Below, in pieces: positions 29,005 to 40,542 of a stretch of 64,000 bases of DNA. The stretch comes from Taxillus chinensis. Lineage: Eukaryota; Streptophyta; Magnoliopsida; Santalales; Loranthaceae. Position numbers and translations under genes: made by a program. The stretch's first letter is position 1; each line of letters starts with the position of its first letter. The notes under the pieces were generated by a model. That model had not been told where the DNA came from, did no database searches, and saw only the letters and a program-made list of their open reading frames with translations. The DNA lies in assembly GCA_023512835.1 (NCBI GenBank), contig CM042085.1, positions 8,106,062-8,170,061 on the forward strand, given 5' to 3'.

Positions 29005-32000
29005 GGGGGGGGGGGGAATTGGAACATAAGCAATGAAAGTGTTGCCTTGGAACAGGTGATGCAAGGAGTGATAAAAAGAAGGAAAGATGGACAAAGGATA
29101 CAATTGCATTGGAACAGGTGATAACTTTGGAGAATTTTCAGGAAACTATGATATAAATTTACCTGGAAAGAAAACAATCATGCCCTCAACTTTAGGAACA
29201 ATGTCCTTGACCAAGCCTATGGGGGTTGATGGAGCTACCTCCCTCTCTTTCTCAAGGTCTCCCTCTTCATCTCTTCCACCTTCAATAATGGCCAAGAAAT
29301 CTTCTGCTCTTACGAAGTTTCCAGCAGATCCAATTAAAACCTGATTTCTTGGACTGCGTTTTGCATACTGCTCAAGAAAAGGCTCAGCTTCACTGAGGTA
29401 TACAGATGACGAAAGGTTTTTGTGTCCATACTTCCTTCGAATGTACACTGCCCTGAACATGAAAAGATTTTGTTTTACATGGATCAAAACTATAAAATAA
29501 ATAAACTAAAGGCAAATAGAGAAGGATCAATACCATTCATCCAGCATCTGGCTGAGCTCCCGCTGCTTTCCTTCTGAAGTTCCCCAAATTTTCATTTGCC
29601 TAAAATGCTTAGAGAAATCAGTAGTGTCATATCATATCAAACTTTACTTTTGTAAGGTTGGGTAAGCAAAGCATATAAAGGTCTTTTTGCTCAGACCTAA
29701 ACTATTAACACTTTTGGAACAAATATCAGATATATCTAAAAAGTATAAATATTGATATAAATAAATATATAAGAATTCCCAGCAGTCCAAATGCTCAACT
29801 AAAACAATTGCTTGAATCATCATGACCACATAGTTTATAACCATCCCCTAAGATTACAAGTTCCTGCAATTTGGTAATTTCTCACAATTCCACGTTAAGC
29901 ATTTAGATAAGTTTCTCTTGGACATGATGGCTGAAGCATCATGTATCTGACTTACTTTGATATGTAGTATGGGCCAAAAAGGGTAACAAGTTTCAAATCT
30001 TGGTGCCAACATTTATTATCCAGAAGTTGGCTTCATTTTTAACTAAATGAGGGGCAAAACGACTAACAAAATATATATATATTCTCTTGGGCACGAAGGC
30101 TGAAGCATCATGTATCTGACTTTAAAGTTTGATATGCAGTATGGGCCAAGAAGAGTAACGAGTTTCAAATCTTGGTACCAACATTTATTATCCAAAAGTT
30201 GAATTTCATTTTTAACTAAATGGGTGGCGAAACGACTAACAGAATATATATTTGTGTGCTTTCCAGGGGTAAAAGAGTTGCATGAGGGAGAGATTTGATA
30301 TACATTGTGGATAACAACTAACGGTTAAAATTAAATTCATCATACTTAACACAAATCTAATGCAAGTGCAATCAATCTTAATCTTTCAAAAACAATGTCG
30401 CTCATCAAATTCTGGTGAATATCATGGATGATCCTTTGTCTCAAGCATTTCCTTATCCTTAACATCTTATCTTCAGAATACTCCTTTATCCTTTTCAATT
30501 TGTTCAATAGCCTTTCTATTCAACTTTGAAAGAACAAAGGAGAAACAACGGCCCCAAACTCTTTAGCTCTAATTAGTTCTAAATGACTTTTTCATATTGA
30601 AATTTTTTATTGAAGGCCACGAAGGAGGTGACAAAATTACAACACATAACATAAAGACAGTTCTCAATGAATTTGAAGAGGAAACTCGTCTGAAAATGAG
30701 ATGGATCGATTCCTCAAAAATTGATCCTCAACTTTTAACTTATTTCCCTTCAGCTTATCACATTTAGAGAAGTGTATGATTCCTTGACATCAAACAGATT
30801 AAAATTTTGCAACATCAATTTATTAACTAAGGGGTTTTTACATTTTGCATTAATTTAGGAGGCAACTTTCTTTTAAGTTTAAAATCCAATTATTATTAAA
30901 TTCGGTTAAGGATAGGGGTTTCACTCAGAAAGCTAGAATGATAGAGCTGGCTACTAAGAAATTCGGGAATGAAGACTTTAGGTTTCAAGGCTTCTATAGT
31001 TAAAAAGAGTAAGAAATATATCAGAGCTTTGTAAGTTTGAGGGCAAGTGCAATCTAACTGATGTAATTTCAAGCGAGAGGAAGACTTCCACACAAGATTT
31101 AATTGTTATTGCACCCACAAAGAAGATGAAGATGACAGCTAAAAGGAATATCCTAGGAGATTCACCAAGGAATTTGAAGAACTCTGCTAACACTTATGAT
31201 GAACAAAAAAATAACCTAACCTCAAATAGTAAGCCTTGTAAGCCGCAGGACCATCTTTCAAAAGAATTGTTAAACCATTGCGGATCAAAAAGGTGCGTAA
31301 CTGCAGCAAAATAGTTAAGGTTTCAAATTGAGAAAGTTCCCAAATAAAACATAATATCAACAGCTGCAACGAAACTGAATAAGGTTAAATGATAATCGAG
31401 AAACGTTTGCGATCCATCCTTCACCTCCTGCAATTCACTTCACCATAAATTTATTGCTAATAAGATATAGAATTTCTTAACACAAATATCTGGGGAAATT
31501 CTCAGTAATGTTTGATCACATAATTTTCAGCATTTATATTGAGCAGCACTTCTGAAGACATGTATTTGCAACAAACAAGATAATAGTACCACCATTTAGA
31601 TTTTAATTTCTATAGAATGCCACTGCATGCGCATAATTTTTCTATAATTTCACAAAATTACAGACCTTATAAGTAAGAAATTTTAATTTGACCATCAGAT
31701 TTGCATCTTCATCATCTAAACTATCTTTCCTTGATATGCTACTGCTACCATTAACAGTATTTACTGAATTCAGGTTCTTCACAATTTTAGAAGCTCTCTC
31801 CTTGTTCGCTCTAAACAAATTTAAGTCAACAAAAAATCCTGCAAAAAAATAAAAACATTAATAGCTAATAGACAACTGCAGAATAAATATTGTATACAAC
31901 TATAATTATTATTCAAGTCAAAAGTATGAGGACCAAATTAAGTACAACACAAATCTACCTCGATATAATGGCCATAAGCCTGGATTCAACCTGAAGCATG

Positions 32001-35000
32001 CCACACTTTTCTTAGTAAGCACAAATAAGATATGTATTTCAATGTAATGTGAGTGTCCAACACTGTTATAAAATGAAGAATATCAACTACAAATTGAAGC
32101 CTCAGTTTAGGGTAGACCTCATCTCCCTCTGGTATCGCCGAAAAGCTGAATCACTATGGACATGAATGGCCATTTTAAAATAAAGATCATCATTTGACGT
32201 GGAGTCAATTTTGTGAAAGTTATGGTAACACTTAAATGCTGCAGGGAAACGCTTCTCTCTCATTAAACGAATCATTTCCTGCTTCAATTAAAAAAAGTTA
32301 TCATTGAAAAGTAAAACTCAAAGAAGACAGAAGGCGCTGCTATTTTTCTATCTGTCCAAAAAAGGAAAAAGGCTCATAAGCCACATGCACACACGTGAGC
32401 ACATGCTTACACAAAATTTTTTATAGTCACTATAAAAATGAAATCATTTTTCAAAGAAAAAGAAAAGGGAAAATGTTTTATTATGACAGTTAAAAAATGG
32501 AACAATGTTGAAATGCCATTTAGTTTGCAACTATGACTGTGGCATAGCAAATAACACAAAAAAGCAATATATAAGAAAAATGGATTATGTAGGACTCCAT
32601 ATTCATTTATGCAGTCTCAAGCATGAATGCAACCAACCTTTTCTATTATTTTTACTTCTACATATAATTAAAGTGGACCCACCACCTATTAATCATTGAG
32701 ACTGCCTGAATGGAATTGCATATGCAGTCTCTGGACCTATATATATATATAGGATAATGCTAACTTGAAAAGGTGAGCAACTATCTTAAAATGAGCAAAA
32801 TTAATATGAACCGTTAGATTTTATTTAAATTTGATCTAATGATTCAAAATAATTATAATTGATTGGTTTTTAAAAATACCATTTGGTGAAAGGTGTGTTG
32901 ATCTGGACGGAACAAAGATGCGAAACATCTGCGTAGGGTAGGGTTTATATTTACAACGGATGGTATTTTTAAAAACCAATCAATTATAATTATTTTGAAC
33001 TATTAGATCAAATTTAAATGAAATTTGACGGTTCATATTAATTTTGCTTATTTTAAGATAGTTGCTCACCTTTGTAAGTTAACATTAGCCTATATATATA
33101 TATATATTCCTTTCAGAAATAAAATTCAGAAGCATACAGTCTTGATAAATTCATCAAATCGCAAATAGAGTTGCTCAATGTTTAAGGAAAGAATAAAGAG
33201 TTCATAACAATGTATAAGTTGACCTGAAGCTTGGCTGTGGAAAAATCCGCTGGATGAGCTTGTAGAAATTTTGAAAGCACTGATCGATCAACATTTCTTG
33301 AGTGGCTGTCACAGCCGTCAGTTCCAAACCAGTCTAAATAGTTGGGACAGAATGAGGTACCAACACTCTGAAGCAGTGCTTTGATTTGCTGCCATAATGA
33401 AAAACGGTTGATAAAAGAATTAAGAAAAACTTACTTCAATAACTAATCAAAATTTTGATATAACATTAACAAATGATCATGATTCATAAAAATACCAAAA
33501 AAAAAGACATGATACCTGCTTTTCATCTGACCTATGAGCAGCACATATTTCCCGGAGACTTGACCCCAAATCAAGGTCAACTGAAAAACAAATCAAATTT
33601 AATGAAATATACACATAATTAACAGTAAGTCATTCTTCAGACAAAAATAGGTCAATTCAACTGCCTCAGAGTTTGCAATGATTAGGATAGTATTTGTTGA
33701 TAATAAAACTGATGGTGGTAAAAATGAGATTGTAATATGGTTGAATAATTATTTTACAGAAAAAAAAAACTTTCATTCAAGTTTAAGTTGCAACACTGAA
33801 TTCATCTCATAGTTCCCTCTTCACATACCAAAGTGACTGCCCTATCAAAAACACTGAAAGATTAGTAACCAGTTATACTGTAGACATGAGATTTAATAAA
33901 ACATATGAAAGGTAAGTGAGAAAACCTAGAACATTCAAAGAAAAAATTGTGATTTATTGATCGAAGCATGGAAAATATTCAAATCCTAATACATCACAAC
34001 AATAGTTTAGATTTAGTAGTAATAGCGTGAGATTCTCAAGCACAGTTGCGTGACTTCGAAAAGTTTGTAGCAAAATTTCACATGAAAGCAAGCAATACAT
34101 ACATATAGATACATAGTACAATAACAATTGTCTGAAGCACAACCATTACAACCACAAAGGCATCATACCTCCCACTGATGGTGGAGGAAGAAAATCTCCC
34201 ATAACTTTTTCCATGTGTGTTGAGCTCTCAGAGGTAACAATTCGAGCAACAAGGCCCTCTAAGATTTCTCCTTGCACCTTTACGTGGTCTTTTGAGCCTG
34301 CAAATGATACAATATTAATTTGATACAAAAAACTTCTTCCCACAATTTATGTAAATCAAAAAAAAAAATGAGTTTCCACAAAAGGTAAATTATCATAAAA
34401 GGCAAAAATTTCTTTGTGGAAGTTTCCCTACTAAGATTTAGTAATCAAAGTAAAATCGTCAGAAAAGTATATCAATATGTTTGGCCTTTGGGCCATCAGT
34501 TTTATTGTCAATGATAAAAAAAACACACGGAAAGTAACATTGCGACGCAATGATGCAAGTTAATATAAAGAATGTCATAAACTCTACCTGGTACTGATAT
34601 ATCTGCAATTTCATCAAGGGCCTTACAGACAGATGATGCTATTCCTTCTTCACACAGAGCATCATAGGCAGCAAAAAATGCTGTTGCTGATTTTCTTTAT
34701 AAACAAGAGATAAGAAAAAGAAGTGTTCTTTAGAAACAAGAGATAAAGAAGAAGAAGAAGAAGAAGAAGAAAAGGTAAGAACCGCCCCACCATGCCTGCC
34801 CACCTCCCCAAATTCCACCAAATAGAGAGAGACATTATAATTTATAATGAAAGGTAGATTCAGTACCATTTTAAAAAAAAAAAAGGAAACGTTGGATGTA
34901 TACGACAGAATATCATCTCAACAAATTAAAGAACCAGAAATCATATATCACCTTGTCGAGAACAACCATGTATGATTTGTTGGAAGACGCCATTTCCGAC

Positions 35001-38000
35001 AAAAAACAATTATCTCAGGAGTTGAGAAAAATTTTGGCTTCCCATTGCCCAATTCTGTGACTGCTGTCACTACCACTGTTGAAAAAAAAAACACGAGTAT
35101 TGTTGCATAAAATTAAAGATTCATCATGTAGCAATGTAACTAAAACATCAGATAGTGCTACCATAACAGGTATCAGTCATGCAACAATGGGAAAACGTTA
35201 AACAAGAGTGATATGCAGTAGGAAGGAAACAGCTTCTTCATTAAGCTTAAAAGCATTTGTTAAGCATGAAATTATGGCATGTTTAGTACATGTTCTTGTT
35301 TTTGTGTTTTAGTTTCATAGCTTTTTTTACTTTATTGAAGTTGGAACTTCAATTCGGATTTGAATTCAAGATTGTAAAAAAATAAAATAAAATATTTAGT
35401 ATATAATTTTAGTTTCATAATTGAAATCACAATTTAAAAAAAAACATTTGGTACATAGTTTTGGTTTTAAAACTTAAATAAAATAAAGTGGAGGTGAAAG
35501 AGAAGAGAGAGATGTAGCGGGGGCAAGAGAAAAAAGAAAATAAATAAGTAATAAATTGGGCCAAAAAATTAAATCTAAATTTGAATCCAGTTTGAATTCA
35601 AAAACATCTAAAGAAATAAACTCAAAAATAGACATAGAACCCATACTTTATTCAAGTTGAGATTTGAATTATCATTCAAATTTTGTGTATTAAACATGTT
35701 TTATTCTTATGGGGCCTGTAATTTTTTGAATTTCAATCCAAAATCACAATTTGAAAAGCATGCACCAAACACCACCTTAGAAACTCAATGTGCAAGAATA
35801 GAAACTTGAGAAACTCTCTTATGTTTTGAACTTCTATTATTCTATGGCCTATTTATTTTGCAAAGCAGACTAATTTCATTAAAACAATTGTTAAATAGCC
35901 GCAATCTTATTGGTAGCAGCATGTTAAAAAAGTAGCATGGACAATTAAGACGAAATCACTATTACAAAGGGCCTGTCCAGGCCATGGTTCAAAAAAACAG
36001 GCTGAGGTGTCACCTCACCCGCCTTGGCTCTAACTCGCTTAGAGGCGCTGCCCTGTAGCCCGCCTCCACTAACACCCGCCTCATACGAGTGAGGCAGGTT
36101 GAGGTGGCCCATTCCGCTGCCTCATCCCATATCCGAAATGAGGCATCCGTATCAACGAAGACAAAGGCTTGAACTATCGATGCAAGACACAAGACGCAAG
36201 ACGAAGACAACTGCACGACAAACACAATCGTCGAACGACGATCCACCATTCGACGATTGACAAAGATGATCGCTAACGGTCAACAAAGCCTTGCTGATCA
36301 ATGAAGCTCGAGTCTCAACGTCAACGATCCACATTCACCTAGTCTCGACGTTTTGTTGTCGCTGCTCTCTCTCTCCCTTGCCATCGCCACCTCGCCACAC
36401 CCTTTGCTGCTCTCTCCCTCTCCATAACGCTAAAGACTTTAATATTTTTAACGATTTAAATTTATAATATTTAATTAAAAAAACATATTTGTTTCTACTT
36501 TTCCCATTATATATCTCTATGTTCTAGACTTTCAATAAAAATTATTGCATAAAATATATATTAGAAATGCCTAAACAGTGCCTGGGTGATGCTCACCTAG
36601 TCTGGACCTTCAAATGCTCGAGTTGCCTTGACGCATTGAAAACTATGTATCCATCAATGAAGTCGAAATCAATCGTCGTTGTCGAAGATGTCAGTGAAGT
36701 TGAAAATAGTAGTCAAAGTTGATCGTTGATTGTGGAACTCGAACTCGATCATCAGCGCGGCAGCAGCAATGACGTCGATCATTAAAGCGTGATATCATCC
36801 CTCCAATAATGACCCATTGCTAGTGACATCGATGTGAATTAAATATGTGATAATCGTAATAGTCACCGTGATAGTGATGACTATCACAGTTAAATATGTG
36901 GACATTATTTATTACTTATTTAAAGTAAGTTTTACATATATAGATTGTGATATTGTGATAGTGATAGTGATTTTTTGTATGATGACAAGTACTTAAAGAG
37001 AGAATCCCACTTGAAAATATAAAATTGAAATAAAGATGGATAAAAAATTGATATAAGTATATTTTATATATTTTCTGTGAAAAAGAAATTAAAGAAGGAA
37101 TATTTAGTATGATTTTTAAAAAAAAATTGCCATTAAAGATTGAGGCGCCTGCCTCGACATACAACATCAAATCCGTATCGTACCACATTCTATATTTTTA
37201 AACCTTGATTCAGGCCATGGTGTTAAACACAAAAGTCTTGACCGCTAAAAGTAGTAAAACTTCTAGAATTGATTCAATTGGAGTTGCTCAAGTTTGGCTT
37301 CCAAAGTTCACCCGAGGGCAAAAGTCTAGTTACTTTGAATAGAAAATTATCACATTCATCCAAGTCAAATGTTTGCTTATACCTTATAGATTTTATAATT
37401 TAAAATACAAAAATGTTAATTCAGCATCACCTAAGAGCAACCAAAACAAAAACATGTTTGCCTTTATTTATGCTCTTACCATAATCTTCCTTGGGACGCT
37501 GCCCATGGTCTCCTAGAACAGCAGTTACCAGCTCCATTGATATACACATACGATTTTTCTGAAAGAACATACAATAATATTTCAGCTAAAGATAAAATTT
37601 TAAATAAATATTGCAATTTCACTTTTTTAGTGTCTTGCAAGTATACTGAAATGGAATACAAGCAATGGTAGTTTCCAATTTCCCGTATTTACCCACCATT
37701 TTTTAACTGCCTCATAAGAGCATGTTATATAAAATATAATAAAAATGCAAAGCCACCACTTCCAAAAACAAGAATTAAGTCATCAATTGATAATAATGTC
37801 ATTCAATGTTGTTCAGATTCCAAAATGCAGTACGTTAAGTTATTTTTGCATGTGACCTTTAATATCTCATGACCATATTTTTGTATTAATCGGTCTAGAC
37901 AGGATCTATATTACATTTACAATAAAACATAGCATCAGAATTCATTGCACTAATCAAAGATAAATGTGAACATAAAAAATGTTTTTTCACATAAAATCCA

Positions 38001-40346
38001 TATTGCAACAGATGTTCACATTTAATTGTGTATAAAGTTGGTGTAGTGCACAAGAAAGAGAAGCTTCAAACAAACAAGGAATCCAGTTGAATTATGTAAT
38101 TAAAATTTCTGAAAAGAAGACCTCAAGAAAGCTATTGAACTCTGCTTGCTTTTTAGCTGCTTCTGTGCCCCATGCTTCATGGAAAGTGCGTCCAAGAACA
38201 AAAACACCGACAGCAGTGTATCTGTATTAAAAGAATAATAATCAGCTACTTAAGTTCAGAAATGAGACTTAAGAATAATGGTATGTCTATATCCTATATC
38301 CATAAAATCCCAACCCTTGTCTAAAGGAATCTTCTTTCCTTTTTGCCATGTGTCTCCACAATAACGATTCTATGTTTTTTAGGGAGGAAATGTGGGGCTT
38401 AATATGTATCTGTATGAGAATCTATAATTCTTCAAAAGGAAGAAAAGTGTCTAAAAACAGTAACCATACATATTTCCATAGCTGTTCTTGGCATAAGCAC
38501 CACCCTCGTGACCAGAATACATGAAAAGAGACCCAGAGTGTTTAAGTGAGACCTGAAAATTAGCATCATTTCTGGTAAAACTACCTTGTTGAAGTTAGCA
38601 AAGCAGCATATCATTCAACAATGGGTGACAACAATATATGAAAAATCAACCAAAATGGAATAGCATCAATCAGATGAAAGTTAATGTCAGCTCCAAGAAA
38701 GGCGGAAACATGTTTTAAAGTTCCATTATGGACAACTAATGAAGGGGTTTGAAGAGAACCCATACCTCCAATGTGGCCAGGCCTTTGGACACAATCTCAA
38801 TCATCCTTAACCTGATCTGCATGTATTGAAACATGAAAATGAATAAGATCAAAGTCCAAATTTTAGATCCGATACCAAAGGTAGATAATATTTACACTTC
38901 TTTACACCTTGCAGGTTTCAAATAACTAAAAAAGTTGACAATGTTAGCCATACAAGTAAGAGTTACAAACAGAAAAATATAGTACGAATTTGGGTTTCGT
39001 GAGATCCCTGGTGGCAAGCCAGGTTTGCTTGCATGAAAAAACTTCCATCATTTTGAAGCCCAACTAACTTTGGCTTTAATGGCAACTACTTAACCGCTAA
39101 GGTTAAACCTTTTCCAACTAACAAAAGCATCAAAAGCAATATTTATAAGATTGACCCCAAGGTTCCCACTCCAAAAACAATAATGTGATTCATAGTGAAA
39201 ACATCAGAACCAATGTGGACATGAAATCAAATTTTGTAAACTCCAATACTCACTCCAAATAAAATTACAAAAGATGACTCTAATGGATTTATGTGTAAGT
39301 ACAAACGTGCAGCGAACACAGCACATACAATATGTGTATAATAACTTCCTAAAGGTATTAACATGCCAGAGAAAAGACACTCTCAAAATCAAGTACATGT
39401 GCATTATCATAATTGGTTAAAAAAACATGTCATTTAACTGTTAATAAATGAAACCAAAACAAATTACCTCTTGGTCAGATTTTTCGTTTTCAAATTTAGG
39501 ATAAAAGGTTGCTCTTATTTGAGAAACTAAGTAAGTAGAATTGTCCACTGTAAATTTCTCCACTGGTGGAGCTTTAAATAATTTGCTCAGGCCAGAACCA
39601 ATTTTTGCAGGTGCTGAAGTTTCAAGTTCAATCCCCTTCATGCCAGCCACTAATTGATCGGTAGATTGATTCTCAGTTGGTGCGGCACTACTCGCTGCTG
39701 TTCCATAGGGCTTGGCCTTCCAGACCCTGTGAGCTTGGGCTTGCCTGCTGTTCACAGCAGCAGACATTGCGCCATATCTGCTAGTAAAAGTTGCAGGATC
39801 AGTTGCTGCTGCCGCAGCAGTTTCCATGCTAGAAGGCTGCTGCTCAGATTTTAGCTTTTCCTTCCACTGGTCTCTTGAACCACCCTTTCTCTGCATATTA
39901 TAGATAAAGATAAGTCATAACAAACTCGGAGGTTCAGTTCTTAAAACAAAACTGAACAGTGGATACCGCTAAATAATTTTCCCAAAAACAAAACAAAAAA
40001 ACATATAGACGGGAAAATTCAATTGCGACAACATAACAAACAGCTGCGAGTACACTATGCCATATTCATATCGCAACAACACATTTCAAAAACGCGTAAT
40101 AATCGACAACAAATGCATATGACGGGGAGGAAAAACGATGCATATTGCGATTTATAGTGCGATTGCTGGAAAACCGAAACACAAACTCAGTTGCGACGCA
40201 TAACAGTGCGTGGTTGGTTAAAACGAAAGGCAACGACGCCATATACATGCATATTGGAAGAACAGATTGCGACAATGAAGGAACGAGGAAGTGGACGACA
40301 GTTCATAGGATGAAATCAAAAACGAACTTACATTGTAGCGAGGCAT
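12668..40346 (-). CDS. RLG1: Plant tRNA ligase (RNL), 27 coding exons, 1123 aa
   Basis: Trifunctional RNA repair enzyme that seals exon halves after intron removal from pre-tRNAs; in Arabidopsis it also joins IRE1-cut bZIP60 mRNA in the unfolded protein response. Three domains appear in order. The adenylyltransferase (ligase) domain has the nucleotidyl-lysine motif SLKHSG with K167 (equivalent to Arabidopsis K152). The polynucleotide kinase has P-loop GIPGCAKS at residues 715-722. The C-terminal cyclic phosphodiesterase has two HVT motifs, H1018-T1020 and H1079-T1081, of the 2H phosphoesterase family. All 27 exons join in frame, and the length is close to the Arabidopsis protein (about 1104 aa). 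The ATG at 40346-40344 starts a 15-nt coding exon. The N-terminal 60 residues are poorly conserved. Unusual: 27.7 kb span, one GC-AG intron, a 32-nt exon, and transposons confined to introns. I expect it to be functional. Confidence 0.97.
15450..15554. repeat. 105-bp direct repeat, copy 1 (intron 23)
   Basis: This segment is nearly identical to 16291-16395, in the same orientation. The two copies flank 736 bp of unrelated DNA inside tRNA ligase intron 23. The match starts at ATATAAAGGCCCACAAAG in both and ends at ACAATAAACAAT; only one or two bases differ, so the duplication is recent. Confidence 0.9.
16291..16395. repeat. 105-bp direct repeat, copy 2 (intron 23)
   Basis: Second copy of the repeat at 15450-15554. 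The flanking sequence outside the pair differs, so the repeat boundaries are sharp. The enclosed 15555-16290 segment has no recognised coding content. Confidence 0.9.
17137..17234 (-). other. GC-AG intron (intron 22 of tRNA ligase)
   Basis: Exon 22 ends at AAG encoding the K of LYEGK, and the intron begins GCATGT on the minus strand. The next exon begins AATCGCAAGG (NRKEF) after TTCCAG. Using the nearest GT three bases further on would create an in-frame TAA at the join. The GC donor therefore fits both the conserved protein (EGK-NRKEF) and the known AAG|GC donor pattern of plant GC-AG introns. Confidence 0.85.
18500..18569 (-). mobile_element. Short 5'-truncated LINE/SINE-like insertion with 12-bp target duplication
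   Basis: GGAGCAACTAGA occurs at 18500-18511 and again at 18558-18569. Between the copies lie 46 bases that, read on the minus strand, end in an A-run after TTTTTATCTATC. Direct repeats of this length with a terminal A tract are the mark of target-primed reverse transcription. The insert sits about 10 nt inside the donor side of tRNA ligase intron 20. It is too short to name a family. Confidence 0.6.
18900..18928. repeat. AT dinucleotide microsatellite
   Basis: A short run of TA repeats with one interruption, in tRNA ligase intron 19. Confidence 0.8.
19324..19500 (-). repeat. 3' LTR of the intron 19 copia element
   Basis: 177 bp, similar along its length to 23928-24095. On the plus strand it begins TGATATCTATAAG and ends GTAACA; AGTTT precedes it. 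It contains repeated blocks of the type CACTAATTAC. Confidence 0.9.
20269..20687. mobile_element. hAT-like non-autonomous DNA transposon nested in the copia element
   Basis: 419 bp. The ends are inverted: TAGGGATGTAAAACG at the left and, read in reverse complement, TAGGGGTGTAAAATGG at the right. An 8-bp target duplication with one mismatch flanks it (TTAGTTAA at 20261-20268, TCAGTTAA at 20688-20695). Sub-terminal GGACCGG-type repeats occur in both orientations. No transposase frame is present. TIR type and 8-bp duplication fit hAT MITEs. It interrupts the reverse transcriptase frame, so it inserted after the copia element. Confidence 0.8.
20729..20886. repeat. 79-bp tandem duplication in copia reverse transcriptase
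   Basis: The units 20729-20807 and 20808-20886 both encode, on the minus strand, a DLGLLKYFL-type segment. The unit length is not a multiple of three, so the duplication shifts the frame. The copies differ at about ten positions, so the event is not recent. Confidence 0.8.
21616..22250 (-). pseudogene. Copia integrase remnant
   Basis: A 189-codon open frame at 21616-22185 carries the copia integrase core end: SSQNGVAERKNRHLLE with the conserved glutamate, then FWADAVSTACFLINR and the GKS-like continuation ending FLGYSCLKKGYRCY. The preceding sequence to about 22250 continues the domain in a shifted frame. It belongs to the element at 19324-24095. Confidence 0.85.
22830..23105 (-). pseudogene. 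Copia aspartic protease remnant
   Basis: Minus-strand translation gives WIINSSAIDHMIGN followed by SSLFFTYQ and VTLADG. This matches the copia protease layout, but the catalytic D-S/T-G triad is changed to N-S-S, so the enzyme would be inactive. The frame opens at ATG 23105-23103 (MDAQSIV), with no nucleocapsid zinc knuckle seen upstream. Confidence 0.75.
23928..24095 (-). repeat. 5' LTR of the intron 19 copia element
   Basis: 168 bp, paired with 19324-19500. On the plus strand it begins TGATATCAATAT and ends GATAACA, followed by target duplication AGTTT. The primer binding site is directly adjacent inside the element. Confidence 0.9.
28972..29016. repeat. GT microsatellite joined to a 15-G run
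   Basis: About 15 GT repeats run directly into 15 consecutive G residues, in tRNA ligase intron 17 on the plus strand. On the transcript it reads as a C-run followed by AC repeats. Confidence 0.9.
29913..30250. repeat. 169-bp tandem duplication in intron 15
   Basis: Two units, 29913-30081 and 30082-30250, begin TTCTCTTGG and share GGCTGAAGCATCATGTATCT and CAACATTTATTATCCA blocks. A few substitutions and short indels separate them. No coding sequence is apparent. Confidence 0.85.
32751..33090. mobile_element. Fold-back MITE in tRNA ligase intron 11
   Basis: About 340 bp made of two long inverted arms (each about 130 bp, roughly 90 percent alike by eye) around an 80-bp centre. The outer ends read AGGATAATGCTAACTT and, inverted, AGGCTAATGTTAACTT; the arms include GGTGAGCAACTATCTTAAAA. 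Both sides are TA repeats (32740-32750 and 33091-33107), so a TA or longer TA-rich target duplication is likely but cannot be delimited. No coding sequence. The superfamily is uncertain. Confidence 0.85.
35275..35776. mobile_element. PIF/Harbinger (Tourist-like) MITE in tRNA ligase intron 6
   Basis: 502 bp flanked by TTA at 35272-35274 and 35777-35779, the 3-bp duplication typical of PIF/Harbinger. Imperfect terminal inverted repeats read TGGCATGTTTAGTACATG on the left and, inverted, GGTGGTGTTTGGTGCATG on the right, matching the Tourist pattern with TGTTTGG. The inside is AT-rich and non-coding. Confidence 0.7.
35988..37210. mobile_element. Mutator-like insertion with GC-rich interior in intron 6
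   Basis: About 1.2 kb flanked by CAGGCCATGG at 35978-35987 and 37211-37220. The ends resemble inverted repeats (GGTTCAAAAA on the left; AACC preceded by TTTTTAA on the right, inverting to GGTTTAAAAA). A 9- to 10-bp duplication and GGTTYAAAAA ends suggest a Mutator-like non-autonomous element. The left third (36000-36440) is GC-rich and unlike the surrounding intron, perhaps captured sequence. No intact frame is present. The exact boundary is uncertain by a few bases. Confidence 0.5.
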
Positions 40347-40539
40347 GGTGGAATCGGGAGCAGAGAGGCTTGTCCGGAGCGAGGGAGACGCGAAGAAATG
40401 GCAATTACGGACCGCGCAAGAAGGTCGAAGTCGAAAGAAGGCGATGAAGCTTCTGGGACGTAGAGACGAGGAAGGCGAAGAACCACCCGAGAGCGTATGG
40501 TATAACAGCCTCTGTGTCGCAGACATTCAACATATATAT

Positions 40540-40542
<3 letters not shown>

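Larger units (their letters stand above)
12668..40346 (-). other. RLG1: Exon map of the tRNA ligase gene
   Basis: Coding exons in transcript order, inferred by joining conserved frames at splice sites: 1, 40332-40346; 2, 39468-39890; 3, 38766-38816; 4, 38470-38552; 5, 38122-38221; 6, 37480-37558; 7, 34952-35075; 8, 34588-34694; 9, 34169-34297; 10, 33516-33580; 11, 33224-33388; 12, 32118-32278; 13, 31959-31990; 14, 31666-31838; 15, 31221-31300; 16, 29534-29599; 17, 29163-29452; 18, 27964-28071; 19, 24789-24886; 20, 18580-18640; 21, 17396-17472; 22, 17235-17306; 23, 17060-17136; 24, 15161-15241; 25, 13644-13746; 26, 13340-13498; 27, 12668-13060. Total 3372 nt including the stop. All introns are GT-AG except intron 22 (GC-AG). 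Untranslated exons were not mapped. Confidence 0.9.
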
